Assembly (NCBI RefSeq): GCF_000452705.1
Contig: NZ_CP007014.1
Coordinates: 1,364,001 to 1,428,000, forward strand
Reading direction: 5' to 3'
Source of the DNA: Pseudomonas syringae CC1557
GTDB taxonomy: Bacteria; Pseudomonadota; Gammaproteobacteria; Pseudomonadales; Pseudomonadaceae
DNA length: 64,000 bases
Part shown: piece after piece, positions 8,839 to 17,287 of the stretch
Layout of the letters: each line of letters starts with the position of its first letter
How positions within the stretch are numbered: the stretch's first letter is position 1
Notes under the pieces: generated by a model
Databases searched by the model: none
Told to the model about the DNA's origin: nothing
What the model saw: the letters and a program-made list of their open reading frames with translations, nothing else
Position numbers and translations under genes: made by a program

Positions 8839-9471
8839 TCAGGCCCAGTCGGCAAGCGCGTCGATTTCCCGGCTCAGGCGTTCTAACGGCAACGTGCCGC
8901 TGAACACCCTGGCCTGTTCCAGCGACTCGTTGCCGCGTCGCAGCAGCACGACCGGCACGGCCCTTAGCCCCAGCGTCTGTGCCAGTTGCTGATCTGCGAG
9001 CACTTGGGCTTCGTAGTCACTGGAAGCAAGCGCACGCTCAAGTGCGTGTTGATCCAGGCCTGTGGTGTTGGCCAGTCCCAGCAGCGTATGTACCTCGCCT
9101 ACATCCAGGCCTTTCTCGAAAAACGCCTTGAAGGCTTCCTTGTGAAACGCATCGAAGCTGCCCATCTCTCTGGCGAATGCTGCAGCCTCCAGCACCTTGC
9201 GGCTGCGTGGCTGGACGGTCGGCATCTTCATCACGATCTGACGTCGGTCAGCCATCGGTAATACCGAGCGTGACCAGGTCTCGCGCAGGTAATCGGCATT
9301 TGGATCGAGGGCGGTCAGCGGATCGGGGCGCAATTCAAACGCGTGCCAATTGAATTCGAGCCGCTCGCCGTAAGTCTGGCCGAGCTGCTCCAGAACGGAT
9401 AACTGCAAGTAGCAGAATGGGCAGACATAGTCGCTCCAGACATCGATTTTCAAAGGGGCAACAGTGCTCAT
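8839..9471 (-). CDS. DsbA/FrnE-like thioredoxin-fold oxidoreductase
   Basis: A 210-residue protein of the DsbA/FrnE subfamily (2-hydroxychromene-2-carboxylate isomerase clan). It begins with IDVWSDYVCPFCYL, where CPFC (17-20) is the redox pair, followed by a helical insert and the late RAVPVVLLRRG strand with the cis-proline. No signal peptide is present from the chosen start, so it is probably cytosolic, like FrnE. AAGGAG is nine bases before this ATG; the longer frame adds 27 unrelated residues. It is convergent with cvfB. The substrate is unknown; thiol redox or polyketide-related use are both possible. Confidence 0.85.
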   Translation of the reverse strand: MSTVAPLKIDVWSDYVCPFCYLQLSVLEQLGQTYGERLEFNWHAFELRPDPLTALDPNADYLRETWSRSVLPMADRRQIVMKMPTVQPRSRKVLEAAAFAREMGSFDAFHKEAFKAFFEKGLDVGEVHTLLGLANTTGLDQHALERALASSDYEAQVLADQQLAQTLGLRAVPVVLLRRGNESLEQARVFSGTLPLERLSREIDALADWA

Positions 9472-9606
9472 TGAATAAAACTCCTTAACGCTAGTTAACA
9501 CTGACTCCTGTAAGCGCTTAAAAGTCCTGACATTCGAAGGATCGATTGTCATCGTGGGTCGGTCCTATCGTTATCCAGGCTTCTCATTCTGCTCAAGGAC
9601 TCCCCC

Positions 9607-10008
9607 ATGAAAAAATATCTCGCGGCTTACTTCGCCACATTGCTGGCGTTTCTGATCCTTGATGGTCTCTGGCTGGGTGTGATCATGGGGCCGACCTACC
9701 GGGAATGGTTGGGGCCTCTGATGCTCGCCACACCGGTGTTGGGCCCCGCGGTAGCGTTCTACCTGCTCTATGGGGCAGGCGTAGTGATATTCGGCGTGAT
9801 GCCTGCGGTTCGCGAGCAACGCCTGGGCAGGGCGACGCTCTACAGCGGCCTGCTGGGGCTGGTCGCCTACGGTACTTATGATTTGACCAACTGGGCCACA
9901 CTTCAGGGCTGGCCTGCGCAGCTGGCGCTGGTGGACCTGGCCTGGGGCACAGTGGTATCGGCGTTGGCGGGGACGGCGGGGTATCTGGCGGTGCGACGCT
10001 TTACGTGA
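9607..10008 (+). CDS. DUF2177-family membrane protein
   Basis: A 133-residue protein with four hydrophobic segments. It starts MKKYLAAYFATLLAFLILD and contains GLWLGVIMGPTYREW, then GLLGLVAYGTYDLTNWATL, which are the conserved signatures of DUF2177. The family is widespread and uncharacterised; an inner-membrane location is the only safe statement. Single gene, divergent from the DsbA-like gene. Confidence 0.85.
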   Translation: MKKYLAAYFATLLAFLILDGLWLGVIMGPTYREWLGPLMLATPVLGPAVAFYLLYGAGVVIFGVMPAVREQRLGRATLYSGLLGLVAYGTYDLTNWATLQGWPAQLALVDLAWGTVVSALAGTAGYLAVRRFT

Positions 10009-10085
10009 TGGCTATCGGGCAATGACGACGCTTGCAGCGTTGAAAGCCGCGGTCGGGCGACTTTCAGTCAGCTTGCGCATCACGT

Positions 10086-10466
10086 TTACTGTTGCAAAAA
10101 GCCGGCAAAGCTCAGGTTGCTGCCCTTGGGGCGCATGTCCTTGAGGAACGAGTCCTTGTCGGCGCTCAGCTCCAGACTGACCGTTGGCTTGCGCTTGTCG
10201 GCATTGCGCACCTCAAGGCCTTCCATGTGATCGCGCATGAACACCGTGGTCACTTTCAAGTGCAACAGTTGATCGGTCTCTGGCGTGTGCATCAGCAGGT
10301 GCAGCCACTCGTACTGGCCGACTTGCAGGCGCGGGACCGGCAGATCGAACCACCAAATGTTGCGTTTGGGGTCCAGCACGGCGAAATGGGTGTTGTTGAC
10401 GCCAAGCACTGCGCCGCCCAGATCCTGGTTTCTGCGCGCGATGGCCAGCTTTTTATCGAGTTTCAT
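10086..10466 (-). CDS. Conserved hypothetical protein
   Basis: A 126-residue soluble protein beginning MKLDKKLAIARRNQDLGGAVLG. It is rich in beta-strand patterns (FAVLDPKRNIWWFDLPVPRL, EWLHLLMHTPE, TVSLELSADKD) with no recognised catalytic motif or signal peptide. AGGAA lies seven bases before the ATG at 10466, so the 68-residue upstream frame extension is probably not translated. I do not recognise the family. It is convergent with the DUF2177 gene. Confidence 0.65.
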   Translation of the reverse strand: MKLDKKLAIARRNQDLGGAVLGVNNTHFAVLDPKRNIWWFDLPVPRLQVGQYEWLHLLMHTPETDQLLHLKVTTVFMRDHMEGLEVRNADKRKPTVSLELSADKDSFLKDMRPKGSNLSFAGFLQQ

Positions 10467-10708
10467 AATGTTCCTGCAAATCGGATTGTTCAGCCTGTCG
10501 GCCTTGCCGGACAACGGTGCGGCGCATTCTCGCACAAAGTTCGCCGCAACTCGTCGTAAGCGCTTGAAATGCAGGCAAGGCGGGCAGCGGACGAGCGGTA
10601 TAAGCCTGCCGCAATATTCTTGCAACTCTTGGTCAGAATCGCGGGTCAATAGTGATGTCGAGTACGACATCCGATTCCAGTGTGGTCTTCAGACCCAGGA
10701 GATTTTCG

Positions 10709-10900
10709 ATGAGCAGCACCAGCGATAAAGTCAAAGGCATGGCCAACGAAGCAGTTGGTAACGTCAAGCAGGCCGTTGGCAAGGCTACCGACAACACCAA
10801 ATTGCAAGGTGAAGGCAAGGTGCAAGAGCTGAAGGGCGAAGGCCAGCAGGCAAAAGGCGAAGTAAAGGACGCTATCAAGAAGGGCGTCGACAAGGTCTAA
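10709..10900 (+). CDS. CsbD-family stress protein
   Basis: A 63-residue, very hydrophilic helical protein: SDKVKGMANEAVGNVKQAVG, then a KLQGEGKVQELKGEGQQ repeat and a lysine-rich end. This is the CsbD/YjbJ signature, small abundant proteins induced in stationary phase or by salt in many bacteria; the biochemical function is unknown. CAGGAGA precedes the ATG by six bases. It is followed by a terminator-like hairpin, so it is probably monocistronic. Confidence 0.9.
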   Translation: MSSTSDKVKGMANEAVGNVKQAVGKATDNTKLQGEGKVQELKGEGQQAKGEVKDAIKKGVDKV

Positions 10901-10944
10901 GCTGACTGTTTCCGGCGTTCGCAAGCCGTAACAGGCAACACCGC

Positions 10945-10970
10945 TAACGGTCATCCACGGATGGCCGTTA
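10945..10970 (+). terminator. Terminator-like hairpin after csbD
   Basis: Stem TAACGGTCATC/GATGGCCGTTA with one G-U pair and a four-base loop, 45 bases after the stop codon. The following TGCTTTCT is only moderately T-rich. Confidence 0.6.
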
Positions 10971-11126
10971 TGCTTTCTGCTCCAGCGAACTGAAACCTTT
11001 CATGACCTGCCCAGTCAATGTGCCATCGGTGATCGCAGGTCCGTTACGCTGGCAGTATCGGTCGATGCAGGAAATTCCGGTCTTCAGGATGTTAGGTGTT
11101 CCAGTAAGGGAGCAAGAGGAAGCGCC

Positions 11127-12098
11127 ATGATTTTCCCCCATTTGCGTAATTTGCACGTCGGTAAAGTGTTGGTGCGCACCGTCAACGAGTTTCTCGACGA
11201 CGAGATGTCGACCTATGCCTCGGCACTGGCTTACCAGATGCTGTTTTCATTATTCCCGTTTCTACTGTTTCTGATCGCATTGATTGGCTTTCTGCATTTG
11301 CCGGATTTTTTCTCGTGGCTGCGGCTGCAATCCGAGTTCCTGTTGCCACCCCAGGCGCTTGAGCAGGTCAACCCGGTCATCGATCAGTTGCAGCAATCGA
11401 AAGGGGGGCTGCTGTCGATCGGTATCGTGATTGCGCTATGGACGGCTTCGGCCGGTGTGCGCCTGATGATGAGCGCCATGAACGCCGCGTACGATGTGGT
11501 GGAAGGTCGGCCGATCTGGAAGCGTCTGCCACTGTCGATTCTGTATACCGTCGGTATCGCCGGCATGTTGCTGGCTGCAGCGGCTTTCATGGTCCTCGGG
11601 CCGCAGGTCATGAACTGGATCGCCGCGCAGATTGGTATGGAAGACTTTATCGTCACGCTGTGGACCATCCTCCGCTGGCCGGCAATCATCCTGCTGCTGA
11701 TGATCGCAGTGGCGCTGATCTACTACGTGATGCCTGACGTCAAACAGGAGTTTCGCTTCATCACGCCGGGTTCGGTGCTGGCGGTAGTGGTGTGGATCGT
11801 CGCTTCGCTGGCGTTCGGTTTCTACGTCAAGACCTTCGCGGATTACAACGCGATGTACGGCAGTATCGGCGCGATCATCGTGTTGCTGCTGTATTTCTAT
11901 ATTTCGGCTGCCGTGTTGTTGCTGGGGGCGGAAATGAATGCGGTGATCGAGCACATGTCTGCTGAAGGCAAGGAAGCAGGCGAGAAAGAACCAGGCGATG
12001 GCCTCGGGGATGAACAGAACGACGCAGGTGCCAAACAGCATGTTTCCGGTCTGGGACGCGATCATTCCGTGCCGCTGCCAAAGGCAGATGAAGCTTGA
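11127..12098 (+). CDS. YihY/BrkB-family inner-membrane protein
   Basis: A 323-residue protein with six predicted membrane helices. It has the family hallmarks: DEMSTYASALAYQMLFSLFP near the start, GLLSIGIVIALWTASAGVR in the middle, and YNAMYGSIGAIIVLLLYFY before the last helix. The C-terminal 55 residues are hydrophilic, with many Gly/Asp/Glu. The family was once called ribonuclease BN or virulence factor BrkB; neither activity is established for YihY-type members. AAGAGGAAG precedes the ATG. It is followed 46 bases later by def and may share transcription with it. Confidence 0.9.
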   Translation: MIFPHLRNLHVGKVLVRTVNEFLDDEMSTYASALAYQMLFSLFPFLLFLIALIGFLHLPDFFSWLRLQSEFLLPPQALEQVNPVIDQLQQSKGGLLSIGIVIALWTASAGVRLMMSAMNAAYDVVEGRPIWKRLPLSILYTVGIAGMLLAAAAFMVLGPQVMNWIAAQIGMEDFIVTLWTILRWPAIILLLMIAVALIYYVMPDVKQEFRFITPGSVLAVVVWIVASLAFGFYVKTFADYNAMYGSIGAIIVLLLYFYISAAVLLLGAEMNAVIEHMSAEGKEAGEKEPGDGLGDEQNDAGAKQHVSGLGRDHSVPLPKADEA

Positions 12099-12144
12099 TC
12101 GTTAACTGTGGCAAGATCGCGTTTTACGTAAAGGGCAGACAGTC

Positions 12145-12684
12145 ATGATCCGTACCATTCTGAAGATGGGTGATGAGCGCTTGCTGCGCATCGCTCCTCC
12201 AGTGCCCACGGAAATGTTCGGCAGCAGCGAACTGAATACGCTGATTGCCGACATGTTTGAAACCATGCACAGCGTCGGTGGCGTGGGGCTGGCGGCACCG
12301 CAGATAGGTATCGACCTGCAACTGGTCATCTTTGGTTTCGAGCGTAACGAGCGTTATCCCGAAGCCGAAGCGGTTCCGCAGACAATCCTGCTCAATCCGC
12401 TGATTACGCCGTTGAGTCCCGAGCTTGAAGAGGGTTGGGAAGGTTGCCTCTCGGTGCCCGGCCTGCGTGGCATGGTCGACCGTTATCAGAGCATTCGCTA
12501 CGAAGGTTTCGACCCGCAAGGCAACCCTGTCGAGCGCATCGCCCATGGCTTTCATGCACGGGTTGTCCAGCATGAGTGCGATCACCTGATCGGCCGTCTG
12601 TACCCGTCGCGGATCACCGATTTCAGCAAGTTCGGCTTCATGGATGTCATGTTTCCGGATATGGACCCCAACGCTGACGAATGA
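12145..12684 (+). CDS. def: Peptide deformylase
   Basis: A 179-residue enzyme removing the formyl group from nascent proteins in the cytosol. All three motifs are present: [10 protein letters not shown] (46-55), EGCLSVPG (99-106) with metal ligand Cys101, and QHECDHL (142-148) with ligands His143/His147 and catalytic Glu144. It is not beside fmt, the usual partner of the main deformylase, so this is probably a second copy, common in Pseudomonas. It follows the BrkB-family gene on the same strand. Confidence 0.95.
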   Translation: MIRTILKMGDERLLRIAPPVPTEMFGSSELNTLIADMFETMHSVGGVGLAAPQIGIDLQLVIFGFERNERYPEAEAVPQTILLNPLITPLSPELEEGWEGCLSVPGLRGMVDRYQSIRYEGFDPQGNPVERIAHGFHARVVQHECDHLIGRLYPSRITDFSKFGFMDVMFPDMDPNADE

Positions 12685-12708
12685 TCGGCCGTCGGCGCGA
12701 AACCGCCG

Positions 12709-13119
12709 CTACGCTTCTCGACACAACGCAATCAACGGCTTGCTGCGGCTGTAGCGCATGAAACGCTCGCCCAGTGTCTGCGGCAGACGCTGGGCAACTT
12801 CAAACCCCGCACGTTGATAAAAGACCCGCAGATCAGGATGGCAGAACAGCCACACAGGACCTTTGAGCGGACGGGTCGCAGCACTGATAAGGTCATGCGC
12901 CACGTGCTTGCCGCGCATCGAGGGCGCCACGAACAGGGCGGTCAGCCAATAGCCGTCGGCGACTGGGGTCAGGCTTAGCGCACCGATGATGTCCTGCTGT
13001 CTGGCCACCCACACCTCGCCCTTGCTGGTTGCGCGCATTGATGACTGATGCTCGCGATAGAACTTGCCCAGCAAGGGGCGGCTCTCGTCAGGCAGCGTGC
13101 AGAAGGTGATTTCGGGCAT
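12709..13119 (-). CDS. GNAT-family N-acetyltransferase
   Basis: A 136-residue single GNAT domain. The acetyl-CoA binding strand-loop is LTALFVAPSMRGKHVAHDLI, where MRGKHVA corresponds to the R-x-x-G-x-G/A motif A, and the C-terminal strand FYQRAGFEVAQRLPQTLG is typical. The ATG at 13119 fits the domain start (MPEITFCTLPDE) but has a poor ribosome site, and the frame is open 21 residues further upstream. The acceptor substrate is unknown. It is convergent with def. Confidence 0.78.
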   Translation of the reverse strand: MPEITFCTLPDESRPLLGKFYREHQSSMRATSKGEVWVARQQDIIGALSLTPVADGYWLTALFVAPSMRGKHVAHDLISAATRPLKGPVWLFCHPDLRVFYQRAGFEVAQRLPQTLGERFMRYSRSKPLIALCREA

Positions 13120-13247
13120 CTCGGGCGGCTCGACAGCTCGGAATGGAGGGCTAGCATCATACAGAGCCTGCTGCCGCCACAACTAATGGTGGTGTGCTGA
13201 TGTCGATACTTTCAGATCCCTATCCTGTTACGCCATACGAGGTGAAC

Positions 13248-14261
13248 ATGAAATCCATAACACGACTGCTGGGCTGTTCGCTCCTGGCGCTGGGGCTGCT
13301 TGGTCAGTCAGTATCGGCGGCTGACAAAGCCTCACCGATCCGCTTTGGCGCACTGACCTGGGAAAGTGGCAGCCTGATCACCGAAGTGCTGCGTACCCTC
13401 GTCGAGAAAGGCTACGGCTACCCGACTGATACCTTGCCCGGCAGCACCGTGAGCCTGGAAACCGCATTGGCGAAGAATGATATTCAAGTGATTGCCGAGG
13501 AGTGGACGGGGCGCAGTCCGGTGTGGATCAAGGCCGAGTCCGAGGGCAAGGTATTCGGTGTGGGCGACATCGTCAAAGGCGCAACCGAGGGTTGGTGGGT
13601 GCCTGAATACGTGATCAAGGGCGATGCCGCCAAAGGCATCAAGCCACTGGCGCCTGATCTGAAGTCGGTTGCTGATCTGGCGCGCTACAAGGACGTGTTC
13701 AAAGACCCCGAATCACCGGACAAGGGCCGATTCCTCAATAGCCCGAGTGGCTGGACCTCGGAGATCGTCAACACCCAAAAGCTCAAGGCTTACGGTCTCA
13801 ACGACAGTTTCGTCAACTTCCGCACCGGCTCGGGCGCCGCACTGGACGCGGAGATCGCATCAGCTATCCGTCGCGGTAAGCCAGTGCTCTTCTACTACTG
13901 GTCACCCACGCCGTTACTGGGTAGTTACAAGCTGATCAAACTGGAAGAACCGCCTTTTGATGCAGAGGCCTGGAAAACCCTGACCGACGCCAGCAATCCC
14001 GCTCCACGTGGCAGTGCCTCGCTGGCTGCCAATCTGTCTATCGGTGTGTCTGCCGAGTTCAAGAAGCAGTACCCGGACCTGATGAGCTTCTTCGAAAAGG
14101 TTGATCTGCCGATTGATCTGCTGAACAAGACACTGGGCGAAATGAGCGCCGGGCATCAAGATCCCAAAGCCGTGGCCCAGGCATTTCTCAAACAGCATCC
14201 TGATGTCTGGAAAGCCTGGCTGCCTGCCGATGTCGCGACCAAGGTCAGCGCCGGCCTGTGA
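13248..14261 (+). CDS. Orphan glycine-betaine-type (OpuAC) substrate-binding protein
   Basis: A 337-residue periplasmic binding protein with a signal peptide (to about residue 25, VSAAD). The OpuAC-type start is RFGALTWESGSLITEVLRTL; tryptophan-bearing segments VIAEEWTGRSPVW and TEGWWVPEYV could form the aromatic cage for a quaternary amine. No permease or ATPase gene is adjacent, so it presumably docks on a transporter encoded elsewhere, as the CbcX/BetX/CaiX proteins do with CbcWV in Pseudomonas. GAGGTG lies just before the ATG. The ligand is not defined. Confidence 0.82.
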   Translation: MKSITRLLGCSLLALGLLGQSVSAADKASPIRFGALTWESGSLITEVLRTLVEKGYGYPTDTLPGSTVSLETALAKNDIQVIAEEWTGRSPVWIKAESEGKVFGVGDIVKGATEGWWVPEYVIKGDAAKGIKPLAPDLKSVADLARYKDVFKDPESPDKGRFLNSPSGWTSEIVNTQKLKAYGLNDSFVNFRTGSGAALDAEIASAIRRGKPVLFYYWSPTPLLGSYKLIKLEEPPFDAEAWKTLTDASNPAPRGSASLAANLSIGVSAEFKKQYPDLMSFFEKVDLPIDLLNKTLGEMSAGHQDPKAVAQAFLKQHPDVWKAWLPADVATKVSAGL

Positions 14262-14401
14262 GCACAAGCCTTTGCCAGATGTCTCGCGCACCGGGGAGCA
14301 TGACCCAGCCGTCTCGCGCCCGGTCACGTTTGCCGGTATCGTGAACGCGACCGACACTTATGACACTGCAACACTGACAGTCAACGATAGGGAGCAAGAT
14401 C

Positions 14402-14839
14402 ATGGACGCATTCATGCAAGCTGCAATTGATGAAGCACAACTCGGGCTTGATGAGGGTGGAATTCCTATCGGCTCGGTCATCGTGCATGACGGCAAGATC
14501 ATTGGTCGCGGCCACAATCGCCGTGTTCAGGAAGGCAGTCCGACCCGGCATGGCGAGATGGACGCGCTGGAAAATGCCGGTCGCCAACCGGCCAGCGTCT
14601 ATCGTGATGCGGTGCTCTACACAACGCTGTCACCCTGCGCCATGTGCAGCGGCGCGATCCTGCTCTACGGCATCCGCAAAGTCATCGTGGGCGAGAACCA
14701 GTCGTTCATGGGCGAAGAAGCGCTGCTGCGTTCCCGTGGCGTGCACATCGAAGTTCTAGATAACGAGGCGTGCCGGCATATGATGCAAGGCTTCATCACC
14801 AGTAAGCCTGAACTGTGGAACGAAGATATCGGTGAGTAA
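14402..14839 (+). CDS. Cytosine deaminase of the yeast (FCY1) type
   Basis: A 145-residue enzyme of the cytidine-deaminase fold. The zinc site is complete: His50 and Glu52 in RHGEMDALEN, Cys79 and Cys82 in LSPCAMCSG. Long stretches match yeast Fcy1 rather than bacterial CodA: GGIPIGSV, RGHNRRVQEGS, VLYTTLSPCAMCSGAI and the terminal WNEDIGE. The predicted reaction is hydrolytic deamination of cytosine to uracil in pyrimidine salvage. Spacing from the upstream binding-protein gene is 140 bases. Related guanine deaminases are the main alternative, but the C-terminus argues for cytosine. Confidence 0.88.
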   Translation: MDAFMQAAIDEAQLGLDEGGIPIGSVIVHDGKIIGRGHNRRVQEGSPTRHGEMDALENAGRQPASVYRDAVLYTTLSPCAMCSGAILLYGIRKVIVGENQSFMGEEALLRSRGVHIEVLDNEACRHMMQGFITSKPELWNEDIGE

Positions 14840-15160
14840 CGGGCTGAAGCCTGTTGCTTTCAGAGCGTGTTTACGACTCTCGTGCCTTCGCGAACAAACG
14901 AAGCGTCGCCCGGTCCGCTCCTACGGCCTTCGGCCAGAATCAAAAGCTAGCTTGGGTATAACGATGTGCGCTCGGCATGGACACCATCGTCAGTCGGACG
15001 GGGCGTGAGGTACGGGCTTGAATGACAGTGCCATTTTATCAGGCAGCAACGTTAAAGTTCTGTTTGTGCCACTAGTGTGCCTTTAACGATGATAGTCTCT
15101 TCTAACCCTCTTTAATGCATGCACACCGTGGCGGTTGCGTGGCTATTTTCGGAGCCCGAT
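14840..15160. other. Intergenic region, no gene seen
   Basis: About 320 bases with small inverted repeats (CTTCG-CGAAG near 14888-14903 and GGCC-TTC-GGCC near 14929), resembling REP debris. The right part is more AT-rich and should carry the promoter of the RsbQ-like gene. No defined operator was recognised. Confidence 0.5.
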
Positions 15161-15982
15161 ATGTCGGTCCTACAGCGCAACAATGTCAAAATCACGGGCG
15201 ACGGACCGGCTACCCTGATTTTTGCCCATGGTTTTGGCTGCGATCAGCATATGTGGCGGTTCATGGCGCCGCACTTTGCGGAGCGCTTCAAAGTTGTCCT
15301 GTTCGACCTGGTGGGTAGCGGACATTCCGACGTTTCGGCCTGGTATCCGCATAAGTACGCTTCACTCAAAGGCTATGCGACAGACTTGCTTGAAGTAGTG
15401 AACGAGTTTGCCGGGAGCGGGCCGGTCATACATGTCGGGCATTCGGTCAGTTGCATGATTGCCGTGCTTGCGGAGCTTCAATCGCCTGGTCGGTTCGCCG
15501 GTCATATCATGGTCGGCCCTTCACCTCACTATCTCAATGACGGGGATTACGTGGGTGGCTTTACCCGTGCCGACGTCGACTCGCTGCTGGAAACCCTCGA
15601 AAGCAATTACCTGGGCTGGTCCAGCACCATGGCGCCCACACTGATGGGTGCCTCGGACCGGCCGGAGCTGGGCGAGGAACTTGCCAGCAGTCTGTGCCGC
15701 ACCAACGCCGAGATCGCCAAACAATTCGCCCGCGTGACATTTCTGTCTGATCACCGCGCCGATGTTGAAAAGCTGAAGAGCAAAACCTTGATTCTGCAAA
15801 GCAGTGATGATCTGGTGGTGCCTGTTCAAGTGGGCGAGTACTTGCATCGAGTCATTCCGGGCAGCACGCTGCACATGATCGATAACGTAGGGCACTATCC
15901 GCACATGAGCGCGCCGGAAGAATGTATCGCAGCCATGAACCTGTTTCTGGATGCTCACGAGAGTGTCGAACATGCCGGTTGA
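15161..15982 (+). CDS. RsbQ-like alpha/beta hydrolase (signalling partner of the PAS kinase)
   Basis: A 273-residue alpha/beta hydrolase of the RsbQ/KAI2/D14 type. The catalytic triad is readable: Ser95 in VGHSVSCMI, Asp217 in QSSDDLVVP and His245 in NVGHYPHMS, closely matching the spacing in Bacillus RsbQ. The oxyanion segment is FAHGFGCDQHMWR. RsbQ acts with the PAS-domain phosphatase RsbP in energy-stress sensing, probably by supplying a small hydrophobic ligand. Here the next gene, overlapping by 11 bases, encodes a PAS histidine kinase. GGAG is six bases before the chosen ATG. Confidence 0.88.
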   Translation: MSVLQRNNVKITGDGPATLIFAHGFGCDQHMWRFMAPHFAERFKVVLFDLVGSGHSDVSAWYPHKYASLKGYATDLLEVVNEFAGSGPVIHVGHSVSCMIAVLAELQSPGRFAGHIMVGPSPHYLNDGDYVGGFTRADVDSLLETLESNYLGWSSTMAPTLMGASDRPELGEELASSLCRTNAEIAKQFARVTFLSDHRADVEKLKSKTLILQSSDDLVVPVQVGEYLHRVIPGSTLHMIDNVGHYPHMSAPEECIAAMNLFLDAHESVEHAG

Positions 15983-17147
15983 ACAGGTAAGCCTGCCATT
16001 GACGGAAGAGCTGTACGAGCACGCGGCCTGCGGGCTGCTGGTGACGCTGCCCAATGGCACTATCGAGCGTGCCAATCTGACCTTTTGCCGCTGGCTGGGC
16101 CTCAAGCGCGAGGCTGTACTGGGCCACCGCTTTCAGGACTTGCTGAACGTGGCAGGCAAAGTATTTCTGCAGACCCACTGGGCGCCGATGCTGCAGACTC
16201 GGGGTTCGATTGCCGAAGTCAAAGTCGAGTTGATCCACGCCGACGGTCATCCCGTACCGATGATGCTCAACGCTGTACGTCGCGAATATCCGTCAGGCTT
16301 TCTCCATGAGGTCGCAGTGTTTCTCGCCGAAGAGCGCAGCAAGTACGAGCGCGAACTGCTCGCGGCGCACAAGCTGGCCGAAGAGCTGCTGCAACATCAG
16401 ATGACCGTTCAGACAGAGCTCACCTCGGCACGCAACCGTCTACGTCTGGCGCATGCCGAGGCGGAAATCCGGGCAATTTTTGCCGAACAGATGATCGGCA
16501 TTGTCAGCCACGATCTGCGCAACCCACTGGCCGCGATAAAAATGGCAGTCGGTTTGCTGGAGCGGACACAACTGGAATCGCGGCAGGAGCGGATCCTCGG
16601 TCACATCAACCATTCCACCGATCGTGCCGATCGCATGATCGTGGACCTGCTGGACTTTACTCATGCCCGCGTTGGCAGCGGCATTACTGTCGTCCTTCAG
16701 CCAATAGACCTGCACACGGTCATCGCCCGTGGCGTCGAAGAGCTTCGCCAAATGTTCCCCGAGCGCGTCTTGATCCATCGCAGTGAAGGCGAGGGGGCAT
16801 GCGTCGCTGATCCGGATCGATTGCTGCAGATGCTTGGCAATCTGGTGAGCAATGCCGTCGCCTATGGTGCTCAGGACAGCGACATCATCATCATCTCGTC
16901 ATTCGACACCTATGTGATCAGGCTTTCTGTGCATAACTTTGGTGAGCCCATACCGATGGAGAAAGTTGATGAACTGTATGAGCCTGTGGTGCGGGTAGTC
17001 AGCGACAGCGACGAAACCCGTACCGTCGGGCTAGGCCTGTTCATCGTTCGCGAAATCGTTCGGGCGCACCTGGGCGAGGTGACGGTGCGCTCTTCGGCAG
17101 AAGAGGGCACGACGTTCACGGCGACTTTCCCGCGTCCTGCAGCCTGA
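15972..17147 (+). CDS. PAS-domain sensor histidine kinase coupled to the RsbQ-like protein
   Basis: A 391-residue cytosolic kinase without membrane helices. An N-terminal PAS domain (about 12-120; YEHAACGLLVTLPNGTIERAN) is followed by a coiled coil (about 121-170), then HisKA with His180 in IVSHDLRNPLAAIKMA, and an ATPase domain with N box NLVSNAVAYG and G box GLGLFIV. The PAS-plus-coiled-coil front recalls RsbP, but the output is a kinase rather than a PP2C phosphatase. The start overlaps the hydrolase stop, implying coupled translation. No response regulator is adjacent. An ATG at 15951 is possible but less well placed. Confidence 0.88.
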   Translation: MPVEQVSLPLTEELYEHAACGLLVTLPNGTIERANLTFCRWLGLKREAVLGHRFQDLLNVAGKVFLQTHWAPMLQTRGSIAEVKVELIHADGHPVPMMLNAVRREYPSGFLHEVAVFLAEERSKYERELLAAHKLAEELLQHQMTVQTELTSARNRLRLAHAEAEIRAIFAEQMIGIVSHDLRNPLAAIKMAVGLLERTQLESRQERILGHINHSTDRADRMIVDLLDFTHARVGSGITVVLQPIDLHTVIARGVEELRQMFPERVLIHRSEGEGACVADPDRLLQMLGNLVSNAVAYGAQDSDIIIISSFDTYVIRLSVHNFGEPIPMEKVDELYEPVVRVVSDSDETRTVGLGLFIVREIVRAHLGEVTVRSSAEEGTTFTATFPRPAA

Positions 17148-17169
17148 AGCCTATCCTTCAGGCTTTTTT
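17141..17169 (+). terminator. Rho-independent terminator after the PAS kinase
   Basis: Perfect 9-bp stem AGCCTGAAG/CTTCAGGCT with a six-base loop followed directly by TTTTT. It overlaps the stop codon of the kinase gene, so the next kinase probably needs its own promoter or read-through. Confidence 0.85.
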
Positions 17170-17287
17170 CGATCCCGGCAACACCTGAGCCGGCCATCAG
17201 GGTTCGGCAACTTCCCTGATGCAGAAAAAATGGTACGGCTTTACCATAGCGGGCTTTATCCCCCGCAAGCTTTCTGACAGGTCCGAA

